A stretch of DNA of 54,787 bases from an uncultured Luminiphilus sp. Its GTDB lineage: Bacteria > Pseudomonadota > Gammaproteobacteria > Pseudomonadales > Halieaceae. Below, in pieces: positions 19,248 to 28,283 of the stretch. The DNA lies in NCBI GenBank assembly GCA_938091485.1, contig CALKMV010000017.1, positions 1 to 54,787 on the forward strand. The letters are read 5' to 3'. Each line of letters starts with the position of its first letter. Within the stretch, counting starts at the first letter, position 1. A program made the translations under genes and the position numbers. A model generated the notes under the pieces. That model saw only the letters and a program-made list of their open reading frames with translations, was not told the origin of the DNA and ran no database searches.

Positions 19248-19862
19248 ATGAAACAACTGCTGGAATTCCTGCCTCTGGTGCTTTTTTTTGGCGCCTATCA
19301 GATGAATGGTGAGAGTGTGACCGTTGGGAGCTACTCACATACCTTCGACGGTATCTTTAGTGCCACCGCGGTGCTCATGGTGAGTAGCGTCATTGTTTGG
19401 CTGCTGGCCTCTGCCATATCTAGGCACAACGACCGGCGTCTGATGTGGATGGCAATAGCCGTGGCGGTTTTTGGCGCTGCCACGCTGATTCTGAGAGACC
19501 AACGCTTTATTCAATGGAAGCCAACCGTTTTCAATTGGGTGCTGGCAGTCGTATTCCTCGGCTCCCAATTTGTGGGCGAACGGAATCTGCTTGAGCGTTT
19601 GCTGGGAAACCAGTTATCCGTGACTCGCAGGGTTTGGACGCAGCTGAATGCGCTCTGGATTGGCAACTTTGTGCTCGTCGGGGCCCTCAATCTGTATGTT
19701 GCCTACCAGTATGAGGAAGCCTTCTGGGTCTCCTACAAACTCTACTCCAGCATCGGCTTCACCTTGACCGTGATGTTACTGACGATACTGATTGTTGCAC
19801 CGCATCTCAGAGAGCAGAGCGATGAGCAGGCAGAACCCGAGCATTTTGAGAGGCCGCAATGA
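19248..19862 (+). CDS. yciB: Inner-membrane septation/intracellular spread protein YciB
   Basis: MKQLLEFLPLVLFFGAYQMNG...KPTVFNWVLAVVFLGSQFVGERNLLERLLG; multiple TM. Confidence 0.95.
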   Translation: MKQLLEFLPLVLFFGAYQMNGESVTVGSYSHTFDGIFSATAVLMVSSVIVWLLASAISRHNDRRLMWMAIAVAVFGAATLILRDQRFIQWKPTVFNWVLAVVFLGSQFVGERNLLERLLGNQLSVTRRVWTQLNALWIGNFVLVGALNLYVAYQYEEAFWVSYKLYSSIGFTLTVMLLTILIVAPHLREQSDEQAEPEHFERPQ

Positions 19863-20560
19863 AATTCCGGACAGCACGCATACGACATGGTCTAACCGCG
19901 CTGCTCACCGCGGTTCTCGGAGTCATTGCGCCACATGGCATCACGCAGGAGACTCAGTACGTCAGCGATATGGTGCTGGTGCCAGTGCGAAGCGGGCCTG
20001 GCGCCGATTATCGTATTTTGAATCGGGGATTGCCGTCTGGCACAGCGCTCCTCGTCTATGATCTGAGTGATGATGGCGAATGGACCGAGATCGAAACCCG
20101 AGGCGGGACTCGCGGCTGGATGCCAACTCAGTACCTTCAAAAAGAGCCACCGGCCGGATTGCTCATTAACGATTTGAGATTGGAACTGGAACAACTTCGC
20201 GGTGAGCGGGATCGGCTGTTTAGCCAGCTCAACCAGAGCTCGTCCGAGGTAACAGAGGCTGACGAAACTATTATCGAATTGACGACCACTCTGGAAAGCA
20301 CTCAGGCAGAGCTTACTGAGGTCAAGCGGGTCTCAGCAGCGGCGCTGGATCTCGATCTCATGAATCAGCAACTCGTTGCAGAACTCGAATCCAACCGCTC
20401 TGAAGCCGATTTGCTCCGTTTAGAGAATGTGCGGTTGCGAGAACGTATTGCTAACAATCAGATATTGGATGGCGCGCTAGCCGTCTTTCTCGGCGTCATC
20501 CTTGCTGTAGTCGCTCCGAGGCTATGGCCAAAGAAAAAACGCCCGGACGGATGGTCATAA
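19859..20560 (+). CDS. SH3-domain protein (TIGR04211-type: signal, SH3, coiled coil, C-terminal TM)
   Basis: YVSDMVLVPVRSGPGADYRILNRGLPSGTALLV, coiled coil, C-terminal TM then KKKRP. Confidence 0.85.
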   Translation: MKFRTARIRHGLTALLTAVLGVIAPHGITQETQYVSDMVLVPVRSGPGADYRILNRGLPSGTALLVYDLSDDGEWTEIETRGGTRGWMPTQYLQKEPPAGLLINDLRLELEQLRGERDRLFSQLNQSSSEVTEADETIIELTTTLESTQAELTEVKRVSAAALDLDLMNQQLVAELESNRSEADLLRLENVRLRERIANNQILDGALAVFLGVILAVVAPRLWPKKKRPDGWS

Positions 20561-20574
20561 GAAAGGAGAAAATA

Positions 20575-21201
20575 ATGACGAGCTTCACGACTCTAGGGAA
20601 TAAGTCTCGCTTGCTCGCGGCTGCGGCCGCACTGTGGCTGTCCGCGGGGATGCCGACGCCACTCGCTGACGACGACATCGGTAACCCCAAGGTGCTGATG
20701 AAAACCACCGATGGCGAGATCACGATTGAGCTATTTGCTGATAAATCACCTATCACCGTGGAAAATTTTCTGAGCTATGTCGACGCCGGTCACTATGACG
20801 GCACCGTATTTCATCGGGTGATTCCCAACTTCATGATTCAGGGAGGTGGCTTTACGGCTACTCTGGAGGAGAAGGAGACAGGCGATCCCATCGTCAACGA
20901 GTCAATCAACAAACTCCACAATACCCGCGGCACGCTGGCGATGGCGCGCACTAGTGACCCCGACTCTGCGACGGCACAGTTCTTCATTAATCAGCGCAGC
21001 AACCTGCGATTGGACTGGGCGGGGGGCAAAGATGGTTACACCGTATTCGGCGAGGTCGTTGAAGGTATGCAAGTCGTCGATATCATCGCGCTGTCTGAAA
21101 CCAACTCTGCGCGTGCGCTAACCACTCAGGGGCCCACGGTATTTCAGGATGTACCGGTGAAGCCAGTGGTCATTATCTCTATGAGCAGAATCAATCCGTG
21201 A
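20575..21201 (+). CDS. Periplasmic peptidyl-prolyl cis-trans isomerase (cyclophilin type)
   Basis: VLMKTTDGEITIELFADKSPITVENFLSYVDAGHYDGTVFHRVIPNFMIQGGGF; upstream AAGGAG supports the 20575 start; N-terminal signal-like sequence. Confidence 0.93.
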   Translation: MTSFTTLGNKSRLLAAAAALWLSAGMPTPLADDDIGNPKVLMKTTDGEITIELFADKSPITVENFLSYVDAGHYDGTVFHRVIPNFMIQGGGFTATLEEKETGDPIVNESINKLHNTRGTLAMARTSDPDSATAQFFINQRSNLRLDWAGGKDGYTVFGEVVEGMQVVDIIALSETNSARALTTQGPTVFQDVPVKPVVIISMSRINP

Positions 21202-22001
21202 TTCAACTCAGCATCAATCTCAATAAGATTGCACTCATACGGAACTCTCGAGATACCTGTCACCCAGATCCTTGCGAATTTGCTGCCGCCGTCATTGAGG
21301 CGGGCGCCCATGGCATTACAGTGCACCCGCGACCGGATCAGCGCCATATCCGCGCTGATGATTGCGTGCAGCTTGGCAAGACCTCGCTTGGCTTCAATAG
21401 ACAGGAGTCTAAAAGCGAGGGGGCGCCTGCCGACGTCGAATTCAACATCGAAGGCAACCCCTTCGCAGCAGCACAGTCCTCCAGCCGCGAGGGCGTCAGC
21501 GATTACCCGGGCTTTCTGCAACTCATTGAGGCCGTGCGACCGGAGCAAGTGACATTGGTGCCCGATACTGATGATCAACTGACCTCAGATCATGGCTTCG
21601 ATATCGCACGCGACGGTGCACGTTTGGCGCCGGTGATTGAAAAACTGAAGTCGCTGGGGTGCCGCGTCAGTCTCTTCATGGACCCAGAGCCATCGCAAAT
21701 CGAGCTCATTCCGGCTCTCGGCGCCGACCGGATCGAGCTCTACACCGAAAGCTATGCCAGAGCTCACGAGCGAGGAGACTTCGACGCCGTACTTGCGCAA
21801 TTTCAGGAGGCTGCTGCTGCTGCAACTGCCAACGGCCTTGGTATTAATGCGGGCCACGATCTGAACCTGACTAATCTGCGTGACTTCCGGATTCCCGAGC
21901 TGCTCGAGGTCTCAATCGGCCATGCGTTTACCATTGATGCCCTGCGCTGGGGTATTCCAGAGGCCGTGTGTCGGTACCTTGAAGCGCTGAGCGCTCAGTA
22001 A
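21198..22001 (+). CDS. pdxJ: Pyridoxine 5'-phosphate synthase-like protein (PdxJ family)
   Basis: LSINLNKIALIRNSRDTCHPDPCEFAAAVIEAGAHGITVHPRPDQRHIRADD; VTLVPDTDDQLTSDHGFD; LGINAGHDLNLTNL. Confidence 0.88.
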   Translation: MIQLSINLNKIALIRNSRDTCHPDPCEFAAAVIEAGAHGITVHPRPDQRHIRADDCVQLGKTSLGFNRQESKSEGAPADVEFNIEGNPFAAAQSSSREGVSDYPGFLQLIEAVRPEQVTLVPDTDDQLTSDHGFDIARDGARLAPVIEKLKSLGCRVSLFMDPEPSQIELIPALGADRIELYTESYARAHERGDFDAVLAQFQEAAAAATANGLGINAGHDLNLTNLRDFRIPELLEVSIGHAFTIDALRWGIPEAVCRYLEALSAQ

Positions 22002-22012
22002 CGCCCGGGCAC

Positions 22013-22708
22013 TTGCTAGCCACAGTGAATTCATCAGCTGACGACACACCGCCCTATCAGGTCCCCCACTCGCAGGAATCAATAAGACTCCTGTTTCGTG
22101 ACCCCCACTTGCTGATTGTCGATAAACCCACCTTGCTGCTGAGCGTACCGGGGCGTCATCCGCTCAACCGCGACTGCCTGCTCAATCGACTCAGCGTTCG
22201 CTATCCCGGTGTGTCTGCTGTCCATCGCTTGGATCTCGACACCTCTGGTGTGATGGTGATTCCCCGCCACCGCGAGGCGCTGTCTGGTCTCGCACGCCAG
22301 TTTCAGGAGCGGCGGATCTGTAAATCCTATGTCGCACGCGTCGCGGGTCAGGTCACCGAGGACGTCGGTGAAGTCGACCTGCCACTGATCGCCGACTGGC
22401 CCAACAGACCCAAGCAAAAAGTCTGTTTTGAGACGGGAAAACAGGCTTTGACGCGTTGGAAAGTCCTCAGTCGCGACGACTATAGTTCATTGTTGGCGCT
22501 CACCCCCATCACCGGTCGATCACATCAGCTACGAATTCATATGAGAGAGATAGGGCATCCGATTTTGGGCTGTGATTTCTATGCGCCCGAGGCAGTGCTC
22601 AAAGCTGCGCCGCGTCTGTTGTTACATGCGACATCATTACGATTCACCCATCCGCTGACGGGAGAGGCTTTGACCGCCTTCTCCCCGGCACCTGCCGCTT
22701 TCTACTAG
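22013..22708 (+). CDS. RluA-family RNA pseudouridine synthase
   Basis: LLIVDKPTLLLSVPGRHPLNRDCLLNRL; AVHRLDLDTSGVMVIPRH; PITGRSHQLRIHMREIGHPILGCDFY. Confidence 0.93.
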   Translation: MLATVNSSADDTPPYQVPHSQESIRLLFRDPHLLIVDKPTLLLSVPGRHPLNRDCLLNRLSVRYPGVSAVHRLDLDTSGVMVIPRHREALSGLARQFQERRICKSYVARVAGQVTEDVGEVDLPLIADWPNRPKQKVCFETGKQALTRWKVLSRDDYSSLLALTPITGRSHQLRIHMREIGHPILGCDFYAPEAVLKAAPRLLLHATSLRFTHPLTGEALTAFSPAPAAFY

Positions 22709-22777
22709 CTTAAGTTGGCATTCCGACGCATTGCGGAGATGCATTACCATGCGCTCTCGCGCTATTAGGAGAGCAAC

Positions 22778-23281
22778 GTGGTCCTCGTCAACCAAGCGGG
22801 TCAGGAAAAAGTGATCGTGGTCAAACCGAACCACTCTGCTACCTGGCGCCATAACCTGTGGTTACTGGCCGCGCTGGCTGTGCCGTCTCTGGGCGCAGGT
22901 ATTGCTTTTGCGCTGTTGGGCGCATGGCCCATTTTGCCCCTAGCGGGTCTTGAGCTGACCGCACTTGCGGGAGCGCTCTATTGGGTCAACTGGAAGCTGG
23001 AGTACCGGCATGTCATTCGCCTGACTGACGACCTGATCACGATCGACAAGGGGTATTTTGTCCCAAAGCGAAGCTGGCGCTTCGCGCGTGAGGAATCCGC
23101 ACTGCGCGTGGTACCCGAGACCCACCATTGGCAGGGTCCTGAACTGTCCGTGCACGACCGGCTCTCCGAAATCCGTATCGGTGACTTCCTCAACCGTGAG
23201 GAAACTCTGCAATTACTGAGTCTGCTGCGGACAGAACTACGTATTCGCACCCACAGCAGTGATAGTTCGATCAAGGCTTAA
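22778..23281 (+). CDS. DUF2244-like membrane protein
   Basis: Two TM helices then soluble domain ([29 protein letters not shown]); GTG start after AGGAGAG. Confidence 0.75.
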   Translation: MVLVNQAGQEKVIVVKPNHSATWRHNLWLLAALAVPSLGAGIAFALLGAWPILPLAGLELTALAGALYWVNWKLEYRHVIRLTDDLITIDKGYFVPKRSWRFAREESALRVVPETHHWQGPELSVHDRLSEIRIGDFLNREETLQLLSLLRTELRIRTHSSDSSIKA

Positions 23282-23285
23282 GAAG

Positions 23286-24635
23286 ATGGCGCATTCCGAA
23301 GCAAGTACAGCGACAACTGAAGGCGGCGAAAAGGTCGGCTTTATCTCATTGGGTTGCCCAAAAGCCTTGGTCGATTCCGAGCGCATCCTGACCCAACTGC
23401 GAATAGAAGGTTACGAGATCACTCCTCACTACGAAGACGCGGGCGTGGTCATCGTCAACACCTGCGGATTTATTGATGCCGCCAAGGAGGAAAGCCTCGA
23501 AGCCATTGGAGAAGCCATCAGCGAGAATGGCCGTGTGCTGGTCACTGGCTGCATGGGTCGCGGCGAGGACGCTGAAACCATTCGCGCCCGACATCCCAAA
23601 GTGCTGGGCATCAGCGGGCCGGCCGCCTATGAAGAGGTCTTGGGTACGGTCCGAGAAGTGTTGCCGCACCGTCACCAGCCCAACCCCTTGATCGATCTCA
23701 TTCCGGCACAGGGCGTAAAACTCACCCCGCGCCACTATGCCTATCTCAAGATCAGCGAGGGTTGTAACCATCGCTGCCGCTTCTGCATCATCCCCAGCAT
23801 CCGTGGTGATCTGGTCAGTCGCCCCATTGGCTCCGTGATGGATGAGGCCGAGGGCTTGGCGCGGGCAGGGGTGCGCGAGCTGCTGATCGTATCCCAAGAC
23901 ACCAGTGCCTATGGCATTGACCTCAAATATCAGACCGATTTTTGGCAGGGCCGGCCACTGAAATCGAATCTGGAGAGTCTGGCCACAGCGCTGTCTGAAC
24001 TCGGAATTTGGATTCGTATGCACTATGTGTACCCTTACCCCCATGTGGACGCGCTGATTCCCATGATGGCTGAAGGTAAGCTGCTCCCTTATATTGACAT
24101 GCCGCTACAGCATGGGGCCCAAAGCGTGTTGCAAAGAATGAAGCGACCCGCAGCAGCAGAAAAAACCCTTGATCGCATCGCTCGGTGGCGCGACCTGTGC
24201 CCCGACCTGACAATTCGCTCTACTTTTATTGTCGGCTACCCCGGTGAGACCGAGGCGGAATTTGAGACGCTCCTGAATTTTATTGAGGCAGCACAGTTGG
24301 ATCGCGTTGGCTGCTTCCAGTACTCACCTGTCAAAGGCGCTGCAGCCAACGCGCTACCTGACCCCGTGCCTGAGGAAGTTAAGGTGGATCGCTGGGAGCA
24401 ATTCATGGCGCTCCAGCAATCAATCAGTACCAGCAAACTCCAGCGCAAAGTGGGCACGACGCAACAGATTCTAATTGACAGGGTATCGAGCGACGGTGCA
24501 ACGGGCCGGACACAGGCTGACGCACCCGAGATCGATGGCGTGGTTCACCTGCCAGGGGTGACCGAATTTCAACCAGGCGAATTGGTAGAGGCCGAGATTA
24601 CCGCTGCCGATGAGTACGACCTTTGGGTGTCATGA
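23286..24635 (+). CDS. rimO: Ribosomal protein S12 methylthiotransferase
   Basis: [48 protein letters not shown] radical SAM CxxxCxxC; C-terminal TRAM-like domain. Confidence 0.97.
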   Translation: MAHSEASTATTEGGEKVGFISLGCPKALVDSERILTQLRIEGYEITPHYEDAGVVIVNTCGFIDAAKEESLEAIGEAISENGRVLVTGCMGRGEDAETIRARHPKVLGISGPAAYEEVLGTVREVLPHRHQPNPLIDLIPAQGVKLTPRHYAYLKISEGCNHRCRFCIIPSIRGDLVSRPIGSVMDEAEGLARAGVRELLIVSQDTSAYGIDLKYQTDFWQGRPLKSNLESLATALSELGIWIRMHYVYPYPHVDALIPMMAEGKLLPYIDMPLQHGAQSVLQRMKRPAAAEKTLDRIARWRDLCPDLTIRSTFIVGYPGETEAEFETLLNFIEAAQLDRVGCFQYSPVKGAAANALPDPVPEEVKVDRWEQFMALQQSISTSKLQRKVGTTQQILIDRVSSDGATGRTQADAPEIDGVVHLPGVTEFQPGELVEAEITAADEYDLWVS

Positions 24636-24651
24636 ACCTGGTTCGGTATCC

Positions 24652-25365
24652 ATGAATATCATTTTACTCAGGCCCGAGGACTGGCTCGACGAGAACATTG
24701 TTTGTATTGACGACCGCCGCCACGAGCACATCCGTGGGATCCTCAAAGCGCAGATGGGTGAGCGCTTACGAGTGGGGTCACTGGGTAGGCTGAGGGGCAG
24801 CGGCACGGTGGTTAAACTGTCTGACGAGCACACCCACCTTCAGATTGACCTCGTCGATCCTCCCCTACCACGACACCCCTGTGACCTGATCCTTGCACTC
24901 CCCCGCCCGAAAATGCTGCGCAGAGTATTCCGGACGGCAGCTGAAATGGGTGTCTCCCACCTCTATTTGATTAACAGCGCTCGCGTGGAGAAAAGCTACT
25001 GGCAGAGCCCGCTGTTGCAACCTGATCGCATCGACGCTGCACTGATCGCCGGGCTCGAGCGCGCAGGGGATACCGTGTTACCGCAGGTACACCTGTACCC
25101 GCGCTTCAAACCGTTTATTGAGGATCAGCTACCGGGACTCATCGGATCCAGAGCGTGCTGGATCGCGCACCCGGGCGCACCCGAAGCGCTGGCAACACAG
25201 TCAGCTGAAGGACTGATCATGCTGGGGCCGGAGGGTGGCTTTATTCCTTATGAGGTCGATCTGGCGAAATCGGTAGGCGCCAAAGCCGTCCGCTTAAGCG
25301 ACCGGATACTGAGCGTCGATACGGCGGTCACCGCCGCGCTGAGCCAGTCTTCCCGCGCAAGCTAG
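24652..25365 (+). CDS. rsmE: 16S rRNA (uracil1498-N3)-methyltransferase
   Basis: [77 protein letters not shown]. Confidence 0.93.
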   Translation: MNIILLRPEDWLDENIVCIDDRRHEHIRGILKAQMGERLRVGSLGRLRGSGTVVKLSDEHTHLQIDLVDPPLPRHPCDLILALPRPKMLRRVFRTAAEMGVSHLYLINSARVEKSYWQSPLLQPDRIDAALIAGLERAGDTVLPQVHLYPRFKPFIEDQLPGLIGSRACWIAHPGAPEALATQSAEGLIMLGPEGGFIPYEVDLAKSVGAKAVRLSDRILSVDTAVTAALSQSSRAS

Positions 25366-26033
25366 TGCCCTGCCTGAGCAACAACGCCCGTACCGATAGG
25401 ACAAACGACACCGGTCCCGCCCATGCCGCAATACCCTGCAGGATTTTTGTGCAGATACTGCTGATGGTAGTCCTCGGCAAAATAAAACGTTGGGGCCGGC
25501 AAAATTTCTGTGGTGATGTCACTGTAACCCGATGACGTCAACGCCGGCTGATAGGCATCGAGGCTGGCCCGCGCTGCTGCCTCTTGCGCATCGCCATAGC
25601 AATAGATACCCGATCGATACTGGGTACCCCAGTCGTTGCCCTGACGCATGCCCTGGGTGGGGTCATGATTCTCCCAAAAAGCACCGAGCAGGATGTCATA
25701 GCTGACCTCTGCAGGGTCAAAAACCACCAGTACAACCTCGTTGTGCCCGGTCTGGCCAGTGCAGACTTCTTTATAGATGGGGTTTGGCGTGATACCGGCG
25801 GCGTAACCGACGGCTGTCGTGACGACTCCCGGAATCTGCCAAAACAGACGCTCCACTCCCCAAAAGCACCCCATTCCAAACAGCGCTTGCTCAAGGTGCG
25901 CCGCATAGGGAGGCAGCAGCGGCACCCCTAACACTGCATGACGATCTGTGATCGGCATCGCCTCGACCCGGCCCGGCAGGGCGCTGGCTGCGTCAGGTAG
26001 TGCGTGCTGCCTTCGAATCTCCATCCATTTCAT
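25362..26033 (-). CDS. msrA: Peptide-methionine (S)-S-oxide reductase
   Basis: [69 protein letters not shown]. Confidence 0.97.
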   Translation of the reverse strand: MKWMEIRRQHALPDAASALPGRVEAMPITDRHAVLGVPLLPPYAAHLEQALFGMGCFWGVERLFWQIPGVVTTAVGYAAGITPNPIYKEVCTGQTGHNEVVLVVFDPAEVSYDILLGAFWENHDPTQGMRQGNDWGTQYRSGIYCYGDAQEAAARASLDAYQPALTSSGYSDITTEILPAPTFYFAEDYHQQYLHKNPAGYCGMGGTGVVCPIGTGVVAQAGH

Positions 26034-26119
26034 GCGTTTTTACCTCAAGATCGCGCCGAGTGGCATGTCCTGCCATGTTTTTGTCATAATAGCCGGCTAT
26101 TTTGACGACGGACAGTAAA

Positions 26120-26191
26120 TCCCGCCCGGGAAATGAGGCTACGCACCCCGTAGCCGCCCGACAGAACAGCCTGCGCACGCAGGTGGCGGGG
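26120..26191 (+). promoter_or_regulatory. Candidate structured 5' leader (possible three-way junction) upstream of small ORF 26204
   Basis: P1 CCCGCC (26121-26126)/GGCGGG (26185-26190); P2 GGCTACG (26137-26143)/CGTAGCC (26149-26155); P3 CCTGC (26170-26174)/GCAGG (26179-26183); followed by GGAGG and ATG at 26204. Confidence 0.45.
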
Positions 26192-26203
26192 GAGGAAAAC
26201 ATC

Positions 26204-26413
26204 ATGACACAGACAAAACGCGAACCCTTTAATGCAGGCGACTTCTCAAGCCGCAAACTCATGGAGCTGGTCAGCGGCGACCGCGACAGCGACCGTCTGA
26301 CCCTCGACCAGGAGGCTCTCGATGCGGTGGTTTCTGAGCTGACGAGCCGGCGCCACTATCTTCGCGAGCTCCGTGATCGCGGATTGCTCGCGCCCCGCGC
26401 GCCCTCACCCTAG
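26204..26413 (+). CDS. Small conserved-looking hypothetical protein (69 aa)
   Basis: ATG preceded by GGAGGAAAACATC; MTQTKREPFNAGDFSSRKLMELVSGDRDSDRLTLDQEALDAVVSELTSRRHYLRELRDRGLLAPRAPSP; ends in TAG at 26411. Confidence 0.6.
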   Translation: MTQTKREPFNAGDFSSRKLMELVSGDRDSDRLTLDQEALDAVVSELTSRRHYLRELRDRGLLAPRAPSP

Positions 26414-26470
26414 GGCAGTCTCATCCCAAAAGATCTTGACCGCCCCCGCTCGGGCGATGTTGTCGCGTTT

Positions 26471-27115
26471 TTGCGGCAAACCAAGGCCATTCAGGCGGTG
26501 ACCCAGCGCCAGGCGCGCCTGGTCTTTGCACTCGATGCAACGGCGAGCCGCGAGCCGACTTGGCAGCAAGCTAGAAAACTGCACGGCGAGCTGTTCAGCG
26601 CCGCTTCAGAAACCACTTCTCTAGCGGTTCAGCTGTGCTACTACCGAGGCATGGCAGAATTTCACTCGAGCCACTGGCTCACTGAATCGGACGCGTTGCT
26701 CGACCAGATGAGTGGCGTCACCTGCGAGGCCGGCATCACACAGATCGGCAGAGTGCTTCATCATGCGCTGGATGCCGGCTCGGCGTCGCAGCCTATTCGG
26801 GCTCTCGTTTTTGTTGGTGATGCGTGCGAGGAATCACCGGAACCCCTGTTGTCGCTTGCCGGGCAGTGCGGCATCAAAAAGCTTCCGCTTTTCCTGTTTC
26901 AAGAAGGCAGGGACGCCACTACCCGCACTGTCTTCGATAGGATGGCAAAATTGAGTGGCGGCGCCGCGGTGCCATTTGATGCCAGCAGCGCCGAGCGCCT
27001 GAGACAACTGTTAGGTGCAGTGGCACGCTTTGCGCGTGGCGGACTGAAAGCGTTGCGGGACAGCGACGGTGCGGGCGATCGACTCCTTTTGGAGCAATTG
27101 GAAAAAGCGCCGTAG
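26471..27115 (+). CDS. VWA-domain protein; TTG is the first standard start in frame, but coding signal extends back to about 26414
   Basis: ARLVFALDATASREPTWQQARKLHGELF...VQLCYYRGMAEFHSSHW...GITQIGRVLHHAL; upstream in-frame GSLIPKDLDRPRSGDVVAFLRQTKAIQ follows the TAG directly. Confidence 0.8.
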   Translation: MRQTKAIQAVTQRQARLVFALDATASREPTWQQARKLHGELFSAASETTSLAVQLCYYRGMAEFHSSHWLTESDALLDQMSGVTCEAGITQIGRVLHHALDAGSASQPIRALVFVGDACEESPEPLLSLAGQCGIKKLPLFLFQEGRDATTRTVFDRMAKLSGGAAVPFDASSAERLRQLLGAVARFARGGLKALRDSDGAGDRLLLEQLEKAP

Positions 27116-27186
27116 CGCTGAGCCAAACCCGATATCATTGTTACCACCAAGAACATCCGACCAATCACAGAGGAGCCCTTAGTCAC

Positions 27187-27903
27187 GTGCCAAGAATGAT
27201 TCTGCTTATCGCCGTCGCACTGGCCCTGGTCATTTTGGTCCGACGCGCCCAAAGACAACCACCACACAAACGTCGCGCAGCCTATATGCAGATTATGCTT
27301 GGCGGCGCCGTCGTGGGCGTCGTTGTGCTGACATTGATGGGCAAGATGCATTGGATAGGTGCTGCATTGACCGGGGCACTGGTGATCGCTCGGCAAACGC
27401 TTCCCCTGCTGATTCGTCTCCTACCCATGCTGGGAAGTCTCCGGGGTCAGGGAGCCCAAGCGGCAGGCAAAAAATCTGAGGTGACATCGCGAATCTTGAA
27501 GATGACGCTGGACCATGACAGTGGCGATCTGAGTGGAGTGGTACTGGAGGGCGCCCACCAGGACTGGCTTCTGGACGAACTGGATCGCGAACAACTCGAT
27601 GACTTGATGGCATTCTGCCAAAGAGAAGATGCTGACTCGGCTCAACTGCTGGCCAGTTATCTCGAGCAGCGATTCCCTGAAGAGAGCGGAGCCGAAGAGC
27701 GCTCACAACATCAGGAAAGCGGTCAGAGTGCCGGCCTCATCCGTGCAGAAGCACTCGCAGTACTGGGTCTTTCGGATGATGCTGATCACGATGACATTGT
27801 GGCCGCGCACCGCACACTGATCCAAAAACTGCATCCAGACCGAGGTGGGAACGACTACCTCGCAGCGAAAATCAATGAAGCCAAGGATTTTTTACTCAGC
27901 TGA
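27187..27903 (+). CDS. Membrane-anchored J-domain (DnaJ-like) protein, GTG start
   Basis: N-terminal TM segments; C-terminal J domain AVLGLSDDADHDDIVAAHRTLIQKLHPDRGGNDYLAAKINEAKDFLL with HPD motif. Confidence 0.88.
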   Translation: MPRMILLIAVALALVILVRRAQRQPPHKRRAAYMQIMLGGAVVGVVVLTLMGKMHWIGAALTGALVIARQTLPLLIRLLPMLGSLRGQGAQAAGKKSEVTSRILKMTLDHDSGDLSGVVLEGAHQDWLLDELDREQLDDLMAFCQREDADSAQLLASYLEQRFPEESGAEERSQHQESGQSAGLIRAEALAVLGLSDDADHDDIVAAHRTLIQKLHPDRGGNDYLAAKINEAKDFLLS

Positions 27904-27962
27904 GCTGTCATAGCAGTCAGGGTTTAGGCTCTGATTACTCACTTACGGGAGGAGCAGGTGTC

Positions 27963-28250
27963 GTGAGCGGCGTATTCATCATCCGCAACCAATTAGGGCA
28001 CTACTGGGGCAAGTCAGGTAGCTGGGTCAAGGGAGGCCGAGCCGGCCAGGTAGCCTGCTGGACGCACAAAGATGAGGCGGTGAATACCCTGTTTGAAATA
28101 GGCTCGGGGAACACCGATTTGCGCGGTGAAATCTTGCTCGTTGAGGCAGATAACGATCACCCGACCAACCTAGAAATCAGTAAACATCCGCTGCCGAAGC
28201 CCGATACGGTAGACGAGCTTGAAAATAATGGGGACGACCCCCATGTCTAA
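27963..28250 (+). CDS. Hypothetical protein (95 aa), GTG start
   Basis: ORF after GGGAGGAG; SGVFIIRNQLGHYWGKSGSWVKGGRAGQVACWTHKDEAVNTLFEIGS...; no recognised family. Confidence 0.6.
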   Translation: MSGVFIIRNQLGHYWGKSGSWVKGGRAGQVACWTHKDEAVNTLFEIGSGNTDLRGEILLVEADNDHPTNLEISKHPLPKPDTVDELENNGDDPHV

Positions 28251-28283
28251 CGGGTCGATCGTTATTCTCCGGGAGCGCTGGTT

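Noticed and set aside
26137-26155. GGCTACG-CACCC-CGTAGCC as a simple intrinsic terminator
   Set aside because: No T-tract follows on either strand; it fits better as part of a larger folded leader.
26102-26203. N-terminal extension of the small ORF back to 26102
   Set aside because: Would use a TTG start and translate through the three helices; the ATG at 26204 has a strong GGAGG ribosome-binding site.
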